From the NCBI RefSeq assembly GCF_040807025.1, contig NC_090944.1, positions 118,498,738-118,562,737 on the forward strand: DNA of 64,000 nt, read 5' to 3'. Shown here one piece after another: positions 1 through 11,114 of this stretch. How positions within the stretch are numbered: the stretch's first letter is position 1; the number at the start of each line of letters is the position of its first letter. The position numbers and the translations under genes are program-made. The DNA comes from Struthio camelus (Eukaryota > Chordata > Aves > Struthioniformes > Struthionidae). Below the pieces are notes generated by a model, which worked only from the letters and a program-made list of their open reading frames with translations, searched no databases and was not told the origin of the DNA.

Positions 1-2250
1 ACTATTTATGCCACATTACAATCAAAGGAACCTAATAAAGAATGGCTAACTCCAATGTACAGAAGTTGATGCTGAGCAAAAAAGGTATGAGACAAGTCCT
101 TTTTAGTCCTACAAAATTTTAGAAGCAAATAATTCTGAGATAAAAGTGCACTGTCTGAAACTGCCTTGGTGAAGTGATGTGATTCCTATCTGAGAAGTTG
201 CTAACAAACAGAAGCACTTCTGACGTAAAATTGTAGAGTTTGTCCATTATGCTTATATGAACTTATCTTTCATCCTAATTATCAGATGTCACCTGACATG
301 GTTTGTTTTTGCCTGGAAAATGTTGTCTAAATTAGGGATTCTGAACAGGGATTCACTCTAAACATTTTTCTTTCCACACCCACAGTTCAAGTTAAGGAAA
401 ATATCTAGATCAGTGTGGGACACAGACTGCAGAATATTTTAACAGATAGATCTAACAAATAGTACGGTACTTGTGCCACAAAAGCAATAGCAAAACAAGT
501 TATTAGCTTAGACATGGCTTGCAAAAAATGTAGAATTTCTAAAGATCACAGTGTACTGTACTCATGACTCCAGATGTATACCTGTAGCTACGGCTATGGA
601 TTGACACTCTTAATAATTGACATGAACAGATCGTAGTCTGAAGACTATTTCTCAGGTCCGTTTTGCTAATTATTACAAATAATATATTGGAAGAATTAGA
701 AAAAATTAACAAATCATTTGCATACCAAACACAGGCTCTGGTCAAATGTTTGAATACTGTTCAATCAGGCCTAATTTTCAGCCTTGACACTCAGGAGAAA
801 CTGATTTTAATAAAAAACTTCATTTTTAAATACATCTCCCATCTAATCCGTGGTGTGACTAAATATCAGACCCGCTCTGAACTGGACAGAGCGGGGAACA
901 GTTAGCAGATCAGAGAAACGGGGACAGGCATGTTGCATCAACCCCTGTTGAAAGCTAGTGTGGCAGGTTACACGGAACTCTAATCTAAATCTCCACATTA
1001 CTACAGAATAGTTAAAACAAAGCTCGGCCCAGGCACGCACAGTTTGCCTCCTCCAGCTCACCTGGACAACGTGAATGATCACTGAACCTCAGGCTGCTGG
1101 TTAGACACAGCCAGGCCACCTCTGTAGAGGCCAGTGCTCCTAACAGAGTGGCAGAGGGAAGCAGACAGTATCCAAAGAGTATATTTCGCTTTTAAAATGC
1201 TGAATGGAAGCATCAACCAGAAAAATTAAACACCAGGACCACTCACTCCTGTATGGTTAGCATACCAATCTGCAGTTTCCGTGCTTGACAATCACAGCTC
1301 TTTGCCATTATTGTCTTGTTTGGCATGGAAAATGCTAAGGCTAGTTTAAACCACGGGACGAAGCCCTAAAATAATTTAATTTTTTATGACCGCTTTGAAG
1401 TAGCTGGGACAATGATTTCATTGAATTATTTGCACACAGACACATTCTGGATTATTGCCTTCTAGACTGTACTCGCAATGCAAAACCCAACTACCTCTAA
1501 AATCATTGACTGCACTACAAGCAGCAGTGGATAGAAGCAGAAATCTTGACGTGTGAGGATTATGACGACCATATTCTGCTTATGTTGTGTGTGTTACTTG
1601 CTCTCAGTACGGTAAGCTCTTATACAGCAAGTAGACAAGACAAACCTGGCTCATACTCATGCGGTGGAAACATAGAGGCTGGCTACCAGCACTCAGGTCT
1701 GAAACCAAATTACTCCTTTTAAATGTGGCATTCTTGCTAAATCCAGAAAATGTGTGAGGAATAGCACAGGCCTATAGTTCTCATTGCCAAAATGGTGCAT
1801 ACAAAAAGCCCATACACACTGGCATGAGGTTATAATTTCATGAATTTCACAACTTGAACGTTTACTGAATTGGCAGACTCACCCTGCTGAAAGCCTACAT
1901 CATTTCCTGCATTTTGGAGAGGCAGAACACTTGCTCACTAACTTGTCTTAAACTATCCAAATACACAACAGTTTTGAATAATATAAGCTTCACAGATGTA
2001 TAAGGTTTGCTAGCAGTGCTATTTAGAGGGACTCTTAGTAAAATTTATTCTTGGTAATTTTTAGATAATTCATCATTCTGCTCAAAGTGTAACTTTTTTG
2101 AAGAACCGAGTGGTGCAATTAAGTAGTTTTCTTTTCTTGCTAGTATAATTGGCCTTCTTGAGCATGAGCATTTAAAGTTTAAAATTAAGAAAAAAAAATT
2201 AAATAGGGACACAGCAATTGAAAGATTGAGGATGTAACCAAAGCCACTGC
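1..2250. other. Non-coding DNA upstream of miR-217
   Basis: No exon, repeat family or RNA gene is recognisable here. In other vertebrates, as I recall, mir-216b and mir-216a lie upstream of mir-217 on the same strand. I looked by eye for the mature miR-216a and miR-216b sequences and did not find them, so they are probably left of the window. Being immediately upstream of the hairpin, this DNA is likely part of the primary miRNA transcript or its flank (inference). Short ORFs here look like chance. Confidence 0.5.
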
Positions 2251-2345
2251 AGTTTTTGATGTCGTAGATACTGCATCAGGAACTGATTGGATAATAATCC
2301 GTCGCCATCAGTTCCTAATGCATTGCCTTCAGCATCTAAACAAGC
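2251..2345 (+). ncRNA. MIR217: microRNA-217 precursor hairpin
   Basis: This stem-loop gives miR-217, a microRNA that loads into Argonaute and represses target mRNAs; in vertebrates it is clustered with miR-216a/b and is pancreas-enriched. The 5p arm at 2269-2291 begins TACTGCATCAGG and is identical to the mature vertebrate miR-217 as I know it. The 3p arm at 2306-2328 begins CATCAGTTCC and pairs back with it. The loop around 2292-2305 is the most diverged part. Flanking GATGTC and AGCATC arms extend the stem, and the downstream TCTAAACAAG also matches the human precursor as recalled. It is on the same strand as EFEMP1, about 28 kb upstream, matching mammalian gene order. The precursor ends are approximate; the mature arms are secure. 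Confidence 0.96.
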
Positions 2346-5214
2346 AACTATGAATTTCTAATATGAACAGCTGCAATATTGTAATGATTACATATCTGCT
2401 AAATATTTGCCCACGAAACACTTGAGAGTTCTCTCACAAGAACACACTATTACATTTAGAGGGAATTCTAAAGGTATTAGTGTTGTTTAGTGGGACACCT
2501 TACTTCCTCCTGTGTTAGGGCAGTGGACTAGACCTGGATCGGGAGGGGAAAAAAAAAGGAAAAGACAACTGTTCTTGCCTGAGGTGGTTACCCAAACAGT
2601 GCCTTTCTCTTCGTAAAAGATTTGCAAGATATACCCAAAATATTTCTATTGACTGTGATAATGACAATAGATACTTACGTTGTGCCTTATTTCAAAGTAT
2701 CACAACATTATTTAATTATTTTGTATTATTATATTACATGCACATTAAAATATGCATATTCATTTATATGCACATATCTCTGAGACAGAATGAAACTATG
2801 TAAGAGAAATGAATCTTTTCTTCACTGATGAAATGCAGGCCACATTGAGCTGGAACTCAGCAAACTACAGCATATAACATTATCACACAACAGTTCACTC
2901 AGGAACTAAATGATGCAAATCCAATTTTAACAGCACATGACATCTAGGTAAGGAGAAGGCCACTTACAACTGTTAATGTGACAGATCTTCCAGGCTCTTT
3001 CGGGTTCCTGTATCTCCAAAATTTATTTGAACCTTGATTTAGATCTCACCTGAAGGACATAGCCCTTATCAACACAACTTCTGTTAGTAGCACAACAATT
3101 TCTTTGCTGAGAATTGGCTCAGAGAAAAGCATGTGGGCCATCCAGTACATCTGTAAATATGCTGGAGGTGTTATACCTCTATTCTGAGCATGTCTCATCC
3201 CAGGTGAATCTGTGATCACCAATCTCTAGTAGAATTTTCAATAAACAGAAGCAGGAAGATGTATTGAAGATGATGTATTCACTGGTAAAAATTACCAGTG
3301 AATTTATTAGGACTAATTTCTCAGGAAAACAACCTGACAAATTTTATCTGCATTCCGACAGAAAATGCATCATCTCCACACTTCTCTGAGGGGAAAACTG
3401 ATCGCTAAGAACTTAAATATGATACATTTGTCTTCTGGCATTGCTTTGTTCATTCTTCTTATTCAGACCTGAAGCTCAAACACTTCAAATAGAACCTCCC
3501 GGCTGCCTCCTCATGAGTTTTACCCATTTCTTCCACATATACATTAGCCTCGCCACAAATTGTGGATAAGAACAGGGATCTTGAACCCATCTCAATCCCA
3601 CAAATCCAGGGATTGGGAGATCGGACATGCTGGCACAGGTCCAATACATTAAAATCTCACCACGAACTATTCCATTAAAAAGGAGATTTGCATAGAACAA
3701 GACTAGTCTAAAGGTGCAGCAGTACGTGCAGAGACAGGGAACACTTTCTCAGAGGCAGGAAACACGACTTGTGGCAAGAGCAATTTTAGGAGTAAGACAA
3801 GAAGCCCAAGTAAGCAGATGTTGTCTGCAAGGTCAGAAAGGTAAGTGCCAAGTTCACAAAACTGCAGTTTGTGTAGTGACACAGAACTTATTGCAGCACT
3901 TCTAGGGAGTCAACACCACCTGTGTCGGTTTCTATCTGTGATCAGCTTAAACTGTGACCTACAATCTTTTCCCCTTCACGCAGATCTCAGATTCCTGCAT
4001 ATGGAGATCTACACCATCTCTGCCTAGCACTAAGATTCTGAGAGGACAATCTGAAGGAAACCAAAGGGGTTTCTTAGCCCTGTTTTCCCCTTCCTGGGAA
4101 AACTATTTCATGACTATCAAGACTTAGAAACCTTGGCCTTTCACTTGTCTGGCTGATGTTTTTGCCCTATTGGCTATTTTTTTAAAACATTCATATTCAA
4201 GGGGAAATACATCAAACACTTATTTATTACTTGATTCATTTTGACCTTCTCTGGGGCCAAAAACATACATAGCACATCAAGCACAAGTTAATAGCATAGC
4301 CCCACCTCCACAAGCTCACAGGCCAAGTATACACAAAATGTGATGAATAACTGTGGCAGAAAGGAGCTTATTGATAAAAGGATAAAATAATTAACAATTG
4401 ATATACATATAGGTATTTAAGTATTTCATATGCAAATATATGAGGAAAGAGGAAAGAGGAAAGAGGAAAGAGGAAAGAGGAAAGAGGAAAGAGGAAAGAG
4501 GAAAGAGGAAAGAGGAAAGAGGAAAGAGGAAAGAGGAAAGAGGTCCCATTCATCATGCTCACTGTTTCCACAAGCTTATAGCTATTTCCACAGGAGGCCT
4601 AGATGGAGGATATATACCAAGCTAAGCAGCTGGTAATGTGTGGACAGGAGAGATGAAGGGAGTGATCCTACACGACACAATTGCACATATGCAAAATTAT
4701 ATCATAAATACTGGTCTAGGTACTGTAGCAATTTTAGCCAACTCCCCCCCATGGCCATACACCAATACACATGGATTTACTCAAGGAGCTAAAAGGGAGG
4801 AGCCTGCAATTAACACTGACTGGCACTACCTGTGCTCTGGTCCTACGTCATGCAGTTAAAATCTCCCTTCTGAGAGCCCAAGACTCCCATTTAAATTGAG
4901 GCCATGTCAAAGCAAACCAACAGCAGAATACATCCTGCTCAAAAAAGATTTCAGCCATAAAGCATATAGCTAATTTAGTTAGTTCTATATGAGTCATTTG
5001 CCTTTTACTTTTCTTTGTTCTGACTTTAACAAGCTATTTCTTTTTTTAAATGAGCATTAACCTTTATGTTATGCTAAATGTTAATTCACTCCATGAACTT
5101 AAAAATCATGCTTTCTTCTGCAAATGTTACAACTAACACTTAAGGCACTAGTCCTGCTACTGTTTGCAGATTCAGCCCTCAGCTCAAATACCAGGTGGCC
5201 TGGGTTTTCACACA
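2346..5214. other. Intergenic, no gene recognised
   Basis: AT-rich DNA between miR-217 and an old CR1 relic. Apart from the GGAAAGA satellite at 4442-4543 I see no exon, RNA gene or recognisable transposon. It may belong to the miR-217 host transcript, but no splice structure can be supported. Confidence 0.5.
4442..4543. repeat. (GGAAAGA)n tandem repeat
   Basis: About 102 bp of an almost perfect 7-bp unit (GGAAAGA or its rotation GAGGAAA), roughly 14-15 copies with no visible interruption. The strand is pure purine on + and pure pyrimidine on -, so it can form triplex (H-DNA) and is likely length-polymorphic. Because 7 is not a multiple of 3, several frames stay open across it, giving spurious low-complexity ORFs on both strands. 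Confidence 0.97.
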
Positions 5215-5330
5215 ATTCCGTTGTGGAACTCATTGCTGCAAGATGCGTTGGAGGCCAAAACCAGAAATGCATTCAAAAACACATTTAAGGCCAGATCCAT
5301 TAATGATTAAACGTGAATGTCTAGATTCAA
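5215..5330 (+). mobile_element. Ancient CR1-like LINE relic (3' part)
   Basis: The stretch GTGGAACTCATTGCTGCAAG followed by a GGAGGCCAAAACC-type segment and ATTCAAAAA resembles the 3' coding end of old CR1 LINEs (valine-glutamate-leucine-isoleucine-alanine near the C-terminus of ORF2). It is strongly decayed, and the ends are approximate. The assignment rests on pattern memory and would need a RepeatMasker comparison. Confidence 0.45.
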
Positions 5331-5578
5331 CCTCCCACTTAAATCCCCAGACTGCTGCTCAATGAAGAAGGGGAAAGCTAACTCTCCTCTGTTATTTCTT
5401 TTCCTCTGTGCATGCATCCTTGTTTACTGCCAGATATCGGACATGACTATGAGGATCTGAGGACTGATAGAGCAGGACTATTCCTATGCTAAAAATTGCA
5501 ATGTTAAAGCGATAAGAAAAATTGCTATTGTTACTTCATTCGCTTCCCTCTACAGCAAGTGTGCCATTTCTGTACAAA

Positions 5579-5620
5579 GGAGGGAGCAAGAGAGAAAGAG
5601 AGAGAAAAAGAGAGAGTGCG
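5579..5620. repeat. Purine-rich GA simple repeat
   Basis: Degenerate AGAGAGAAAG-type low-complexity run just before the AACTGA repeat. No function is evident. Confidence 0.7.
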
Positions 5621-5661
5621 AGCAGCTCTTAAAACAAAAGCTGCAAAACTTATTATAACTT

Positions 5662-5746
5662 TTACATTTAATTTTAACTGACTTCAACTGACATTTTTAA
5701 CATGTTTAACTGACGTTTTAACTGACTTTAACTGACTTTCAACTGA
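5662..5746. repeat. Short degenerate TTTAACTGAC tandem repeat
   Basis: The heptamer AACTGAC or AACTGAA starts at 5676, 5686, 5708, 5720, 5730 and 5741, giving six copies spaced about 10-12 bp apart with one missing or decayed unit. This fits local slippage of a 10-11 bp unit (TTTAACTGAC). It is not part of any recognised transposon. Confidence 0.8.
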
Positions 5747-8700
5747 AGTGCTCTAAAATTCAGGGCTTTTCAGCCTGTTAGATGTATTAAGTCACCTGTG
5801 CAGTGCAACATGCAGTTAACTATGCGCCAAAATTCAGAGCCCTGGGGATTAGGACTGGCAGACCTGGGCTTTTGCTTTAGACCCAATTAACCGCCATGGA
5901 ATTAGCATGGTGTCGTAAGTATCATCAGATCCCACAGAGCCTAAACAGAAATGCTGTGAGAGAGCAAGTGGGTGGGAAGACAGGAGGGAGCGGATGTCAC
6001 TGAGCTCACACTGTAATCTAATTCTGGATTGTTTCAGGCCTCCCATCTCATCCTCTCCTTTTCTTCCTGTTTCTAGGAAAGAAAATAGCCTCCACCCTGC
6101 AAATGATCCCTCAGGGGAGGCAGCATTAAGAGGCAACACTTGCTGCAGCAGAGAAAAGCCATGGCTGCTGCTACTGCAGCACACAGCATTGACCAAAGAG
6201 TATCTGCAAGCCTGCAGACATCAACTAATCTAAGTGGGTGAGGAAGGAGGCCTCCCTGCACAGGAACTCAGCTGATTCAGGGAGGGAGGGGAACAGCTTT
6301 ACAGCACAAACAAACCTCTGAGCTTCTCAGAACCCCTGTAACGTCTCTGCATTCTCTGGGAGAGAAAGATAGGAACAAACATATACAAACAGAAAGACAT
6401 ATAGTTGGAAATATTCTTCAAATGTGGCATTTCACAGGGAAAATGCAGGGCACATGGCTTAAGAAGCTCTCACCCAGCTTCTTCACTAGCAGGCAACTAC
6501 GGATTCTTCTCACTTTGTTTTTCCCTAACTTCTTTGCCTCGCTCCTCCCTGCTGAACGCTGAGAGCCAGCTTCTGAGCTCCCTCACTGAAGCCACGGGGA
6601 ACAGGTAAGAAAGCAAAAAGGGGCCCTTCACTCTTCTTCCACAATTGTTTTTTCTCCCTTTTCATTCCACACTCCTGTCCCAGCTCAGCTATTGTCTAAT
6701 TAGCCTGCAGTGACAGGCATAAAAATGGCGTTATCTGTCTTTCTCCTCACTTACCTTTTGCTCACTGCCAAGTGAACGTCCTGTAATTCTTGCCCTGGAA
6801 AAACTTTGTCATCTCCGAGAGAAAGCAGCTTTTCCGTTACTCTCTCCCACTCCCTGATCTAGCCTCTGCCGGTGGAGAGTGTGAAAATGCAATGCTCCAA
6901 GTTTGTTAACCACAGAGCGCGACACTCATTTATGACAGGGAATATGACCTGGGAGGAAAATGAGGAGGGAAGAAGCAGGAAGGATTTGATATGGCCTCTA
7001 TTAAATATGCAGATCTTGACTCTCCTACTCTGTTCTCATTGATTCGGGAGGCAATAAAAAACAGACTGGTATTTCCTAGGAATACATACAAAAATTATCT
7101 GAGGCAGGCACTCCTGTCAATAAAAATGATCAAACTGGTGACAGACCAAAGATCCATTTAATTCACCTGGTAGTAACCAGGAAAAGGTGCCAGAAGAAGG
7201 CAAGCACAGTGGTACTTTCCAAAATGTTCTTCCTGCCTCCAACAAGCTGCAGCTTATGAACTAAATCTTGAGGCCTAAGTTCCCGTGCATCCTAATGGAT
7301 TTCTTTTTCATGAACCTGTCCAGTATCCCCTTGAGCCCATGTAAGCTCCAGCATCCATAATATCTGTAGCAAGGAATCCCACAATTTAACTATGCATTGT
7401 ATGAAGAATCACTTCTTTCTGTATCTCTGTTCAGTAGAGCTTTCTTCAAGCTTTACCTTGTATGAAAAGCCATCAGCTGTGTATGAATGCATGAAATGAA
7501 TGTTATTCCTAGAAACTTGTTAACATTTTATTCACGCTGTCCCACCATTCTGCTGACACCTTCTACTGACAAGGAGCTGAAAAGTGTCAATACAGTGTCA
7601 ATACGGTTGCAGAACAAGCCTGAATGCATTCTACATTCTTTACAAACAGCACATGCCTTTCCATGAGCTGGAAATAGGAAGCAGAACCACAAAAAAAAAA
7701 TAATAAAAAAGTAGCACAGGAGGAATGAGGAAATGGGAGAAAGGACAAAGAAACGTAAAACATGAAAAAGGAAAAAAAAAAAAAGGACTGAGCAAAGAGA
7801 AAAGAAAAGAGGTGACTATCTATGGTGAAACAGGTCATTGTATCGAAAAAGGGAATCTGTAATTCCTACTTTAAGGATACAAAGAAGTCTTCCAGAAAAG
7901 TTGACATATCTTGTGAATTTCTGTCCAAGTATCTCAGCAAGTGGAAAGATGTTTTAAATGACAGCCCCCCTCTCCCCTGATTGCATACTTGGAGATGTTT
8001 AGATGCCATACTTATTCCATCAAGCTCATGAAGTAAGTTACACCCAAGAAGTGTGCTCCAGAGATGCCCATTGCAGACAGTTGGGTATGAGTAACTAGCA
8101 CGGAGGTCTACGATCTCCCAATGTTAATCAATCCACCTCCCACTTGGACCATCTCTCAACAGAGGCAGGGAAGATGCATAAAGCTGTCCACCCTTTTGGA
8201 TGACTCTACAGTCCTGATGGAGCAACAGCTTGGGGCAAACACTGCAGTTAGCCACCCACACACATAGGTTAATGCATTTTTTGATGATTCATAAACCCAG
8301 ATCTAACAGCAGAATCAAGCCTTTTGTTCATTATTTTGGAATGAAACATCAGCTAACATTTTTTACAGATGACTGTCAAGGCAAAATCCTGGACTGAAGA
8401 CTCTTGCTTATCTAAACTGAATTTCAGCTACACCCTTTAAGGCGAAGCCATGTCTATTAAAAGAAATAAAGAAAATCCCAGATCATAGTCCTGGGACATT
8501 CAGCCAGATGCTGTACTCTGTGCTTTCCATTATGTCTAGATTTTGCAGGGGTCCTCTGAACAGCAAATGCTATTACTGTGCTACATAATCCCTACTCACT
8601 GTGGACTAGTTAAGGATGGATTTGTATAGCCTTAACTGCAAATTCTTCTGCTTTGGGGTATTCTTGCTAAGCCTTTAATAATATAGCTTTGAAGTTTAAT

Positions 8701-9919
8701 TACTCTCTTAACAGTTGCAACCACTATACTTGAGATATATACAAGATGAGTAATAAGCTTGTAAAGCAGGAGCTAACTTTAATCACAAAGGGAAAACATG
8801 AGGAAAGTTTTATTCATCAATAGCTTTGACAAAATTAACTTTAGTGTCAGGCACATCAAGTCCAATGTTAAAATCTCAAGAGATCTGCCCTCTTGCTCTT
8901 TCCAGCAAATTCTATTCAATCACTAATTATGAAAGAGAGGAAGAATTGCCAATCAAAGAAAAAAGATTCACAACTGCCAATTGACTTTACTACTAATATA
9001 ATGGAAAAAACATGTGGAGAACAGCCACCCAGAAGATAACTGCCCAGAACATTTTGAAGAAAGAGTTACATCAGAAGAGAAGATGGCCACAGAAGACTAC
9101 ATAACTGGCACACAACCGAACTAAGCTAATGCATAGGCCCAGAATGAGAGACTATTGACACAAAAACTACTCTGACATAAAGACATATTACTGCATCCCC
9201 TTTTTTAGAGAAGGGGAAAGATGAACAACCTATGTGTCCGCTAATAGACCCTTTATGATGGAAGCATTTCCAGAACATTTTATAAGACCGATCACCTTTT
9301 TTGACCTCTCCTCAATACTGTGAAACCACCACAGCAATAATACTCTAATCGTTTACAAAAAGAACATCAAAGAAGAAACTAAAAATGTAGATCCAGTCAG
9401 CAACTTCCTTCTCCATCTTTCTTGCCATTGGCTTGATAATAAAGACATAGCTTTAGGTAATAATGTACATATGAAAATGCCTTAATGTAGAAGTATGTAA
9501 CTGCAAGAACACCTTTACACAGCTGGCAATTTGAAGTATAAGCACATTGTGGCATACATTTCATATAGTCAACAATAAATATAACTGTATGTTCTGCAAC
9601 TGTATTTTCTCAAGCACCTACCTCTATTCAGAAAGCATCCTTTGCAGTGTAAGCATATATTAGCAGAGAAGGGTACAAAAAAGTGCATGTAATATAACAC
9701 ATATAATAATACCTAAGAAATGCTGCTGAAAACTGAGTTAAGAATGAAAATTCTGGTTGTAAAAAGCTAAACATTGCATCAGCACAGATTACTACTGCAA
9801 AAAAAAAGAAGGGGTTGAAAATGTGTGTTAGAAATCTGATAGATTCCAACACTAAAGTTGGCTTAGAGTGGAACAAACAAATAACAGTCTCAAAGTCTGA
9901 AGCTACCTCCACTAGTTTA
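5747..9919. other. Intergenic, no gene recognised
   Basis: Apart from the CR1 relic near 7255-7460 and an A-rich purine stretch around 7690-7800, no coding exon, RNA gene or repeat family is recognisable. ORFs at 5849-6196 (-) and 9628-10125 (-) have no family motif; the latter partly overlaps a CR1 in antisense. Confidence 0.5.
7255..7460 (-). mobile_element. Old CR1-like LINE fragment, antisense
   Basis: Read on + it shows the antisense CR1 3'-end pattern: a CCTGTCCAGT segment, CTCCAGCATCCATAATATC, GGCAAGGAATCCCACA-type wording, then AAGAATCACTTCTTTC. Bird CR1 families have the equivalent order (leading cysteine/phenylalanine codons inverted). Substitutions are many and the ends are fuzzy. 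Likely an ancient insertion in reverse orientation. Confidence 0.55.
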
Positions 9920-11114
9920 AAGGAGCCCTCTATGACAGAATAATTGACTGGGTAGATGAGGGGAGAGCAGTGAATGTTGTCTACTTTGACTTCAGTAAGG
10001 CTTTGGACAGTCTCCCATAACATCCTCATAGGCAAGCTAAGGAAGTGCAGGTTAGATGAGGGGATATTGAGGTGGATTGAGAACTGGCTGAATGGCAGCG
10101 CTCCGAGGGTTGTGATCAGTGGCACAAAGTCTAGTTGGAGGCCTGTAGCTAGTGGTGTTCCCTAGGGATCAATATTGGGTCCAGTCCTGTTCAACTTATT
10201 CCTCAGTGACCTGAATGAAGGGACAGAGTGCACCCTCTGCAAGTTTGCTGATGATACTAAACTGGGGGGAGGGGCTCATACCCCAGAGGGCTGTGCTGCC
10301 ATTCAGAGGGACCTGGACAGGCTGGAGAGCTGGGCGGAGAGGAACCTCATGAAATTCAACAAAGGCAAGTGCAGGGTCCGGCACCTAGGGAGGAATAACC
10401 CCACGCAGCAGTACAGGCTGGGGGCTGACCTGCTGGAAAACAGCTCTGCAGCCAAGGACCTGGGAGTCCAGGTGGATAAGTTAAGCACGAGCCAGCAGTG
10501 TGCCCTTGTGGCCAAGAAGGCCAGTGGTCTCCTGGGCTGCATTAGGCAGAGTGTTGCCAGCAGGTCGAGGGAGGTAATCCTCCCCCTCTCCTCAGCCCTG
10601 GTGAAGCCTCACCTGGAGTACTGTGTCCAGTTCTGGGCTCCCCAGGACAAGAGAGACATGGACATACTGGAACAAGTCCCGCGGAGGGCTACAAAGATGA
10701 TGAGGGGACTGGAGCACCTCTCCTATGAAGAAAAGCTGCGAGAGTTGGGACTGGCTTGAGCGGGGGGATCTTACCAATGTGCATTGTGCACAAATATCTG
10801 AAAAGAGGGTATAAAGAAGATGGGGCCAGACTTTTCTGAGTGGTGCCCAGTGATAGGATGACAGGCAACGGGCACAAACTAAAACACAGGAAGCTCCATC
10901 TGAACATGAGGAAAAACGCTTACTGTGAGGGTGACTAAGTACTGGAACAGGTTGCCTAGAGAGGTTGTGGAGTCTCCTTCCTTGGAGATATTCAAAATCC
11001 ATCTAAATAGGATCCTGGGCAACGTGCTCTAGGTGACCCTGCTTGAGCATGGGCATTGGGCTAGATGATCTCCAGAGGGCCCTTCCATCTTCAAGCATTC
11101 TGTGATTCTGTGAT
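9920..11114 (+). mobile_element. CR1 LINE fragment, copy A (5'-truncated)
   Basis: A 5'-truncated chicken-repeat-1 non-LTR retrotransposon. It keeps the reverse-transcriptase C-terminal half and the 3' tail: the RT frame shows a DFSKALDS-type segment near 9990, then GPVLFNLF, the FADD catalytic motif near 10242, and [19 protein letters not shown] and [10 protein letters not shown] segments. The 3' end has the diagnostic GATGATCTCCAGAGG and two ATTCTGTG units at 11097-11112. It is dead: a TAG at 10163-10165 replaces the Gln codon of the conserved PQG motif, and the last ~380 bp are heavily decayed and frameshifted. A 476-bp internal segment is identical to copy B at 21216-21691. Confidence 0.95.

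Noticed and set aside
1-2250. miR-216a or miR-216b hairpin
   Set aside because: The mature sequences known for these miRNAs were not found on reading the stretch.
4368-4571. Low-complexity ORFs (LSSFLFP and KRKEERG repeats)
   Set aside because: Translations of the GGAAAGA satellite.
9628-10125. 165-residue minus-strand ORF
   Set aside because: Partly antisense to CR1 copy A, with no recognisable domain or splice context.
10175-10759. 194-residue ORF with RT motifs as a host gene
   Set aside because: It is the C-terminal RT part of CR1 copy A, downstream of a stop in the PQG motif; a transposon relic, not a cellular gene.
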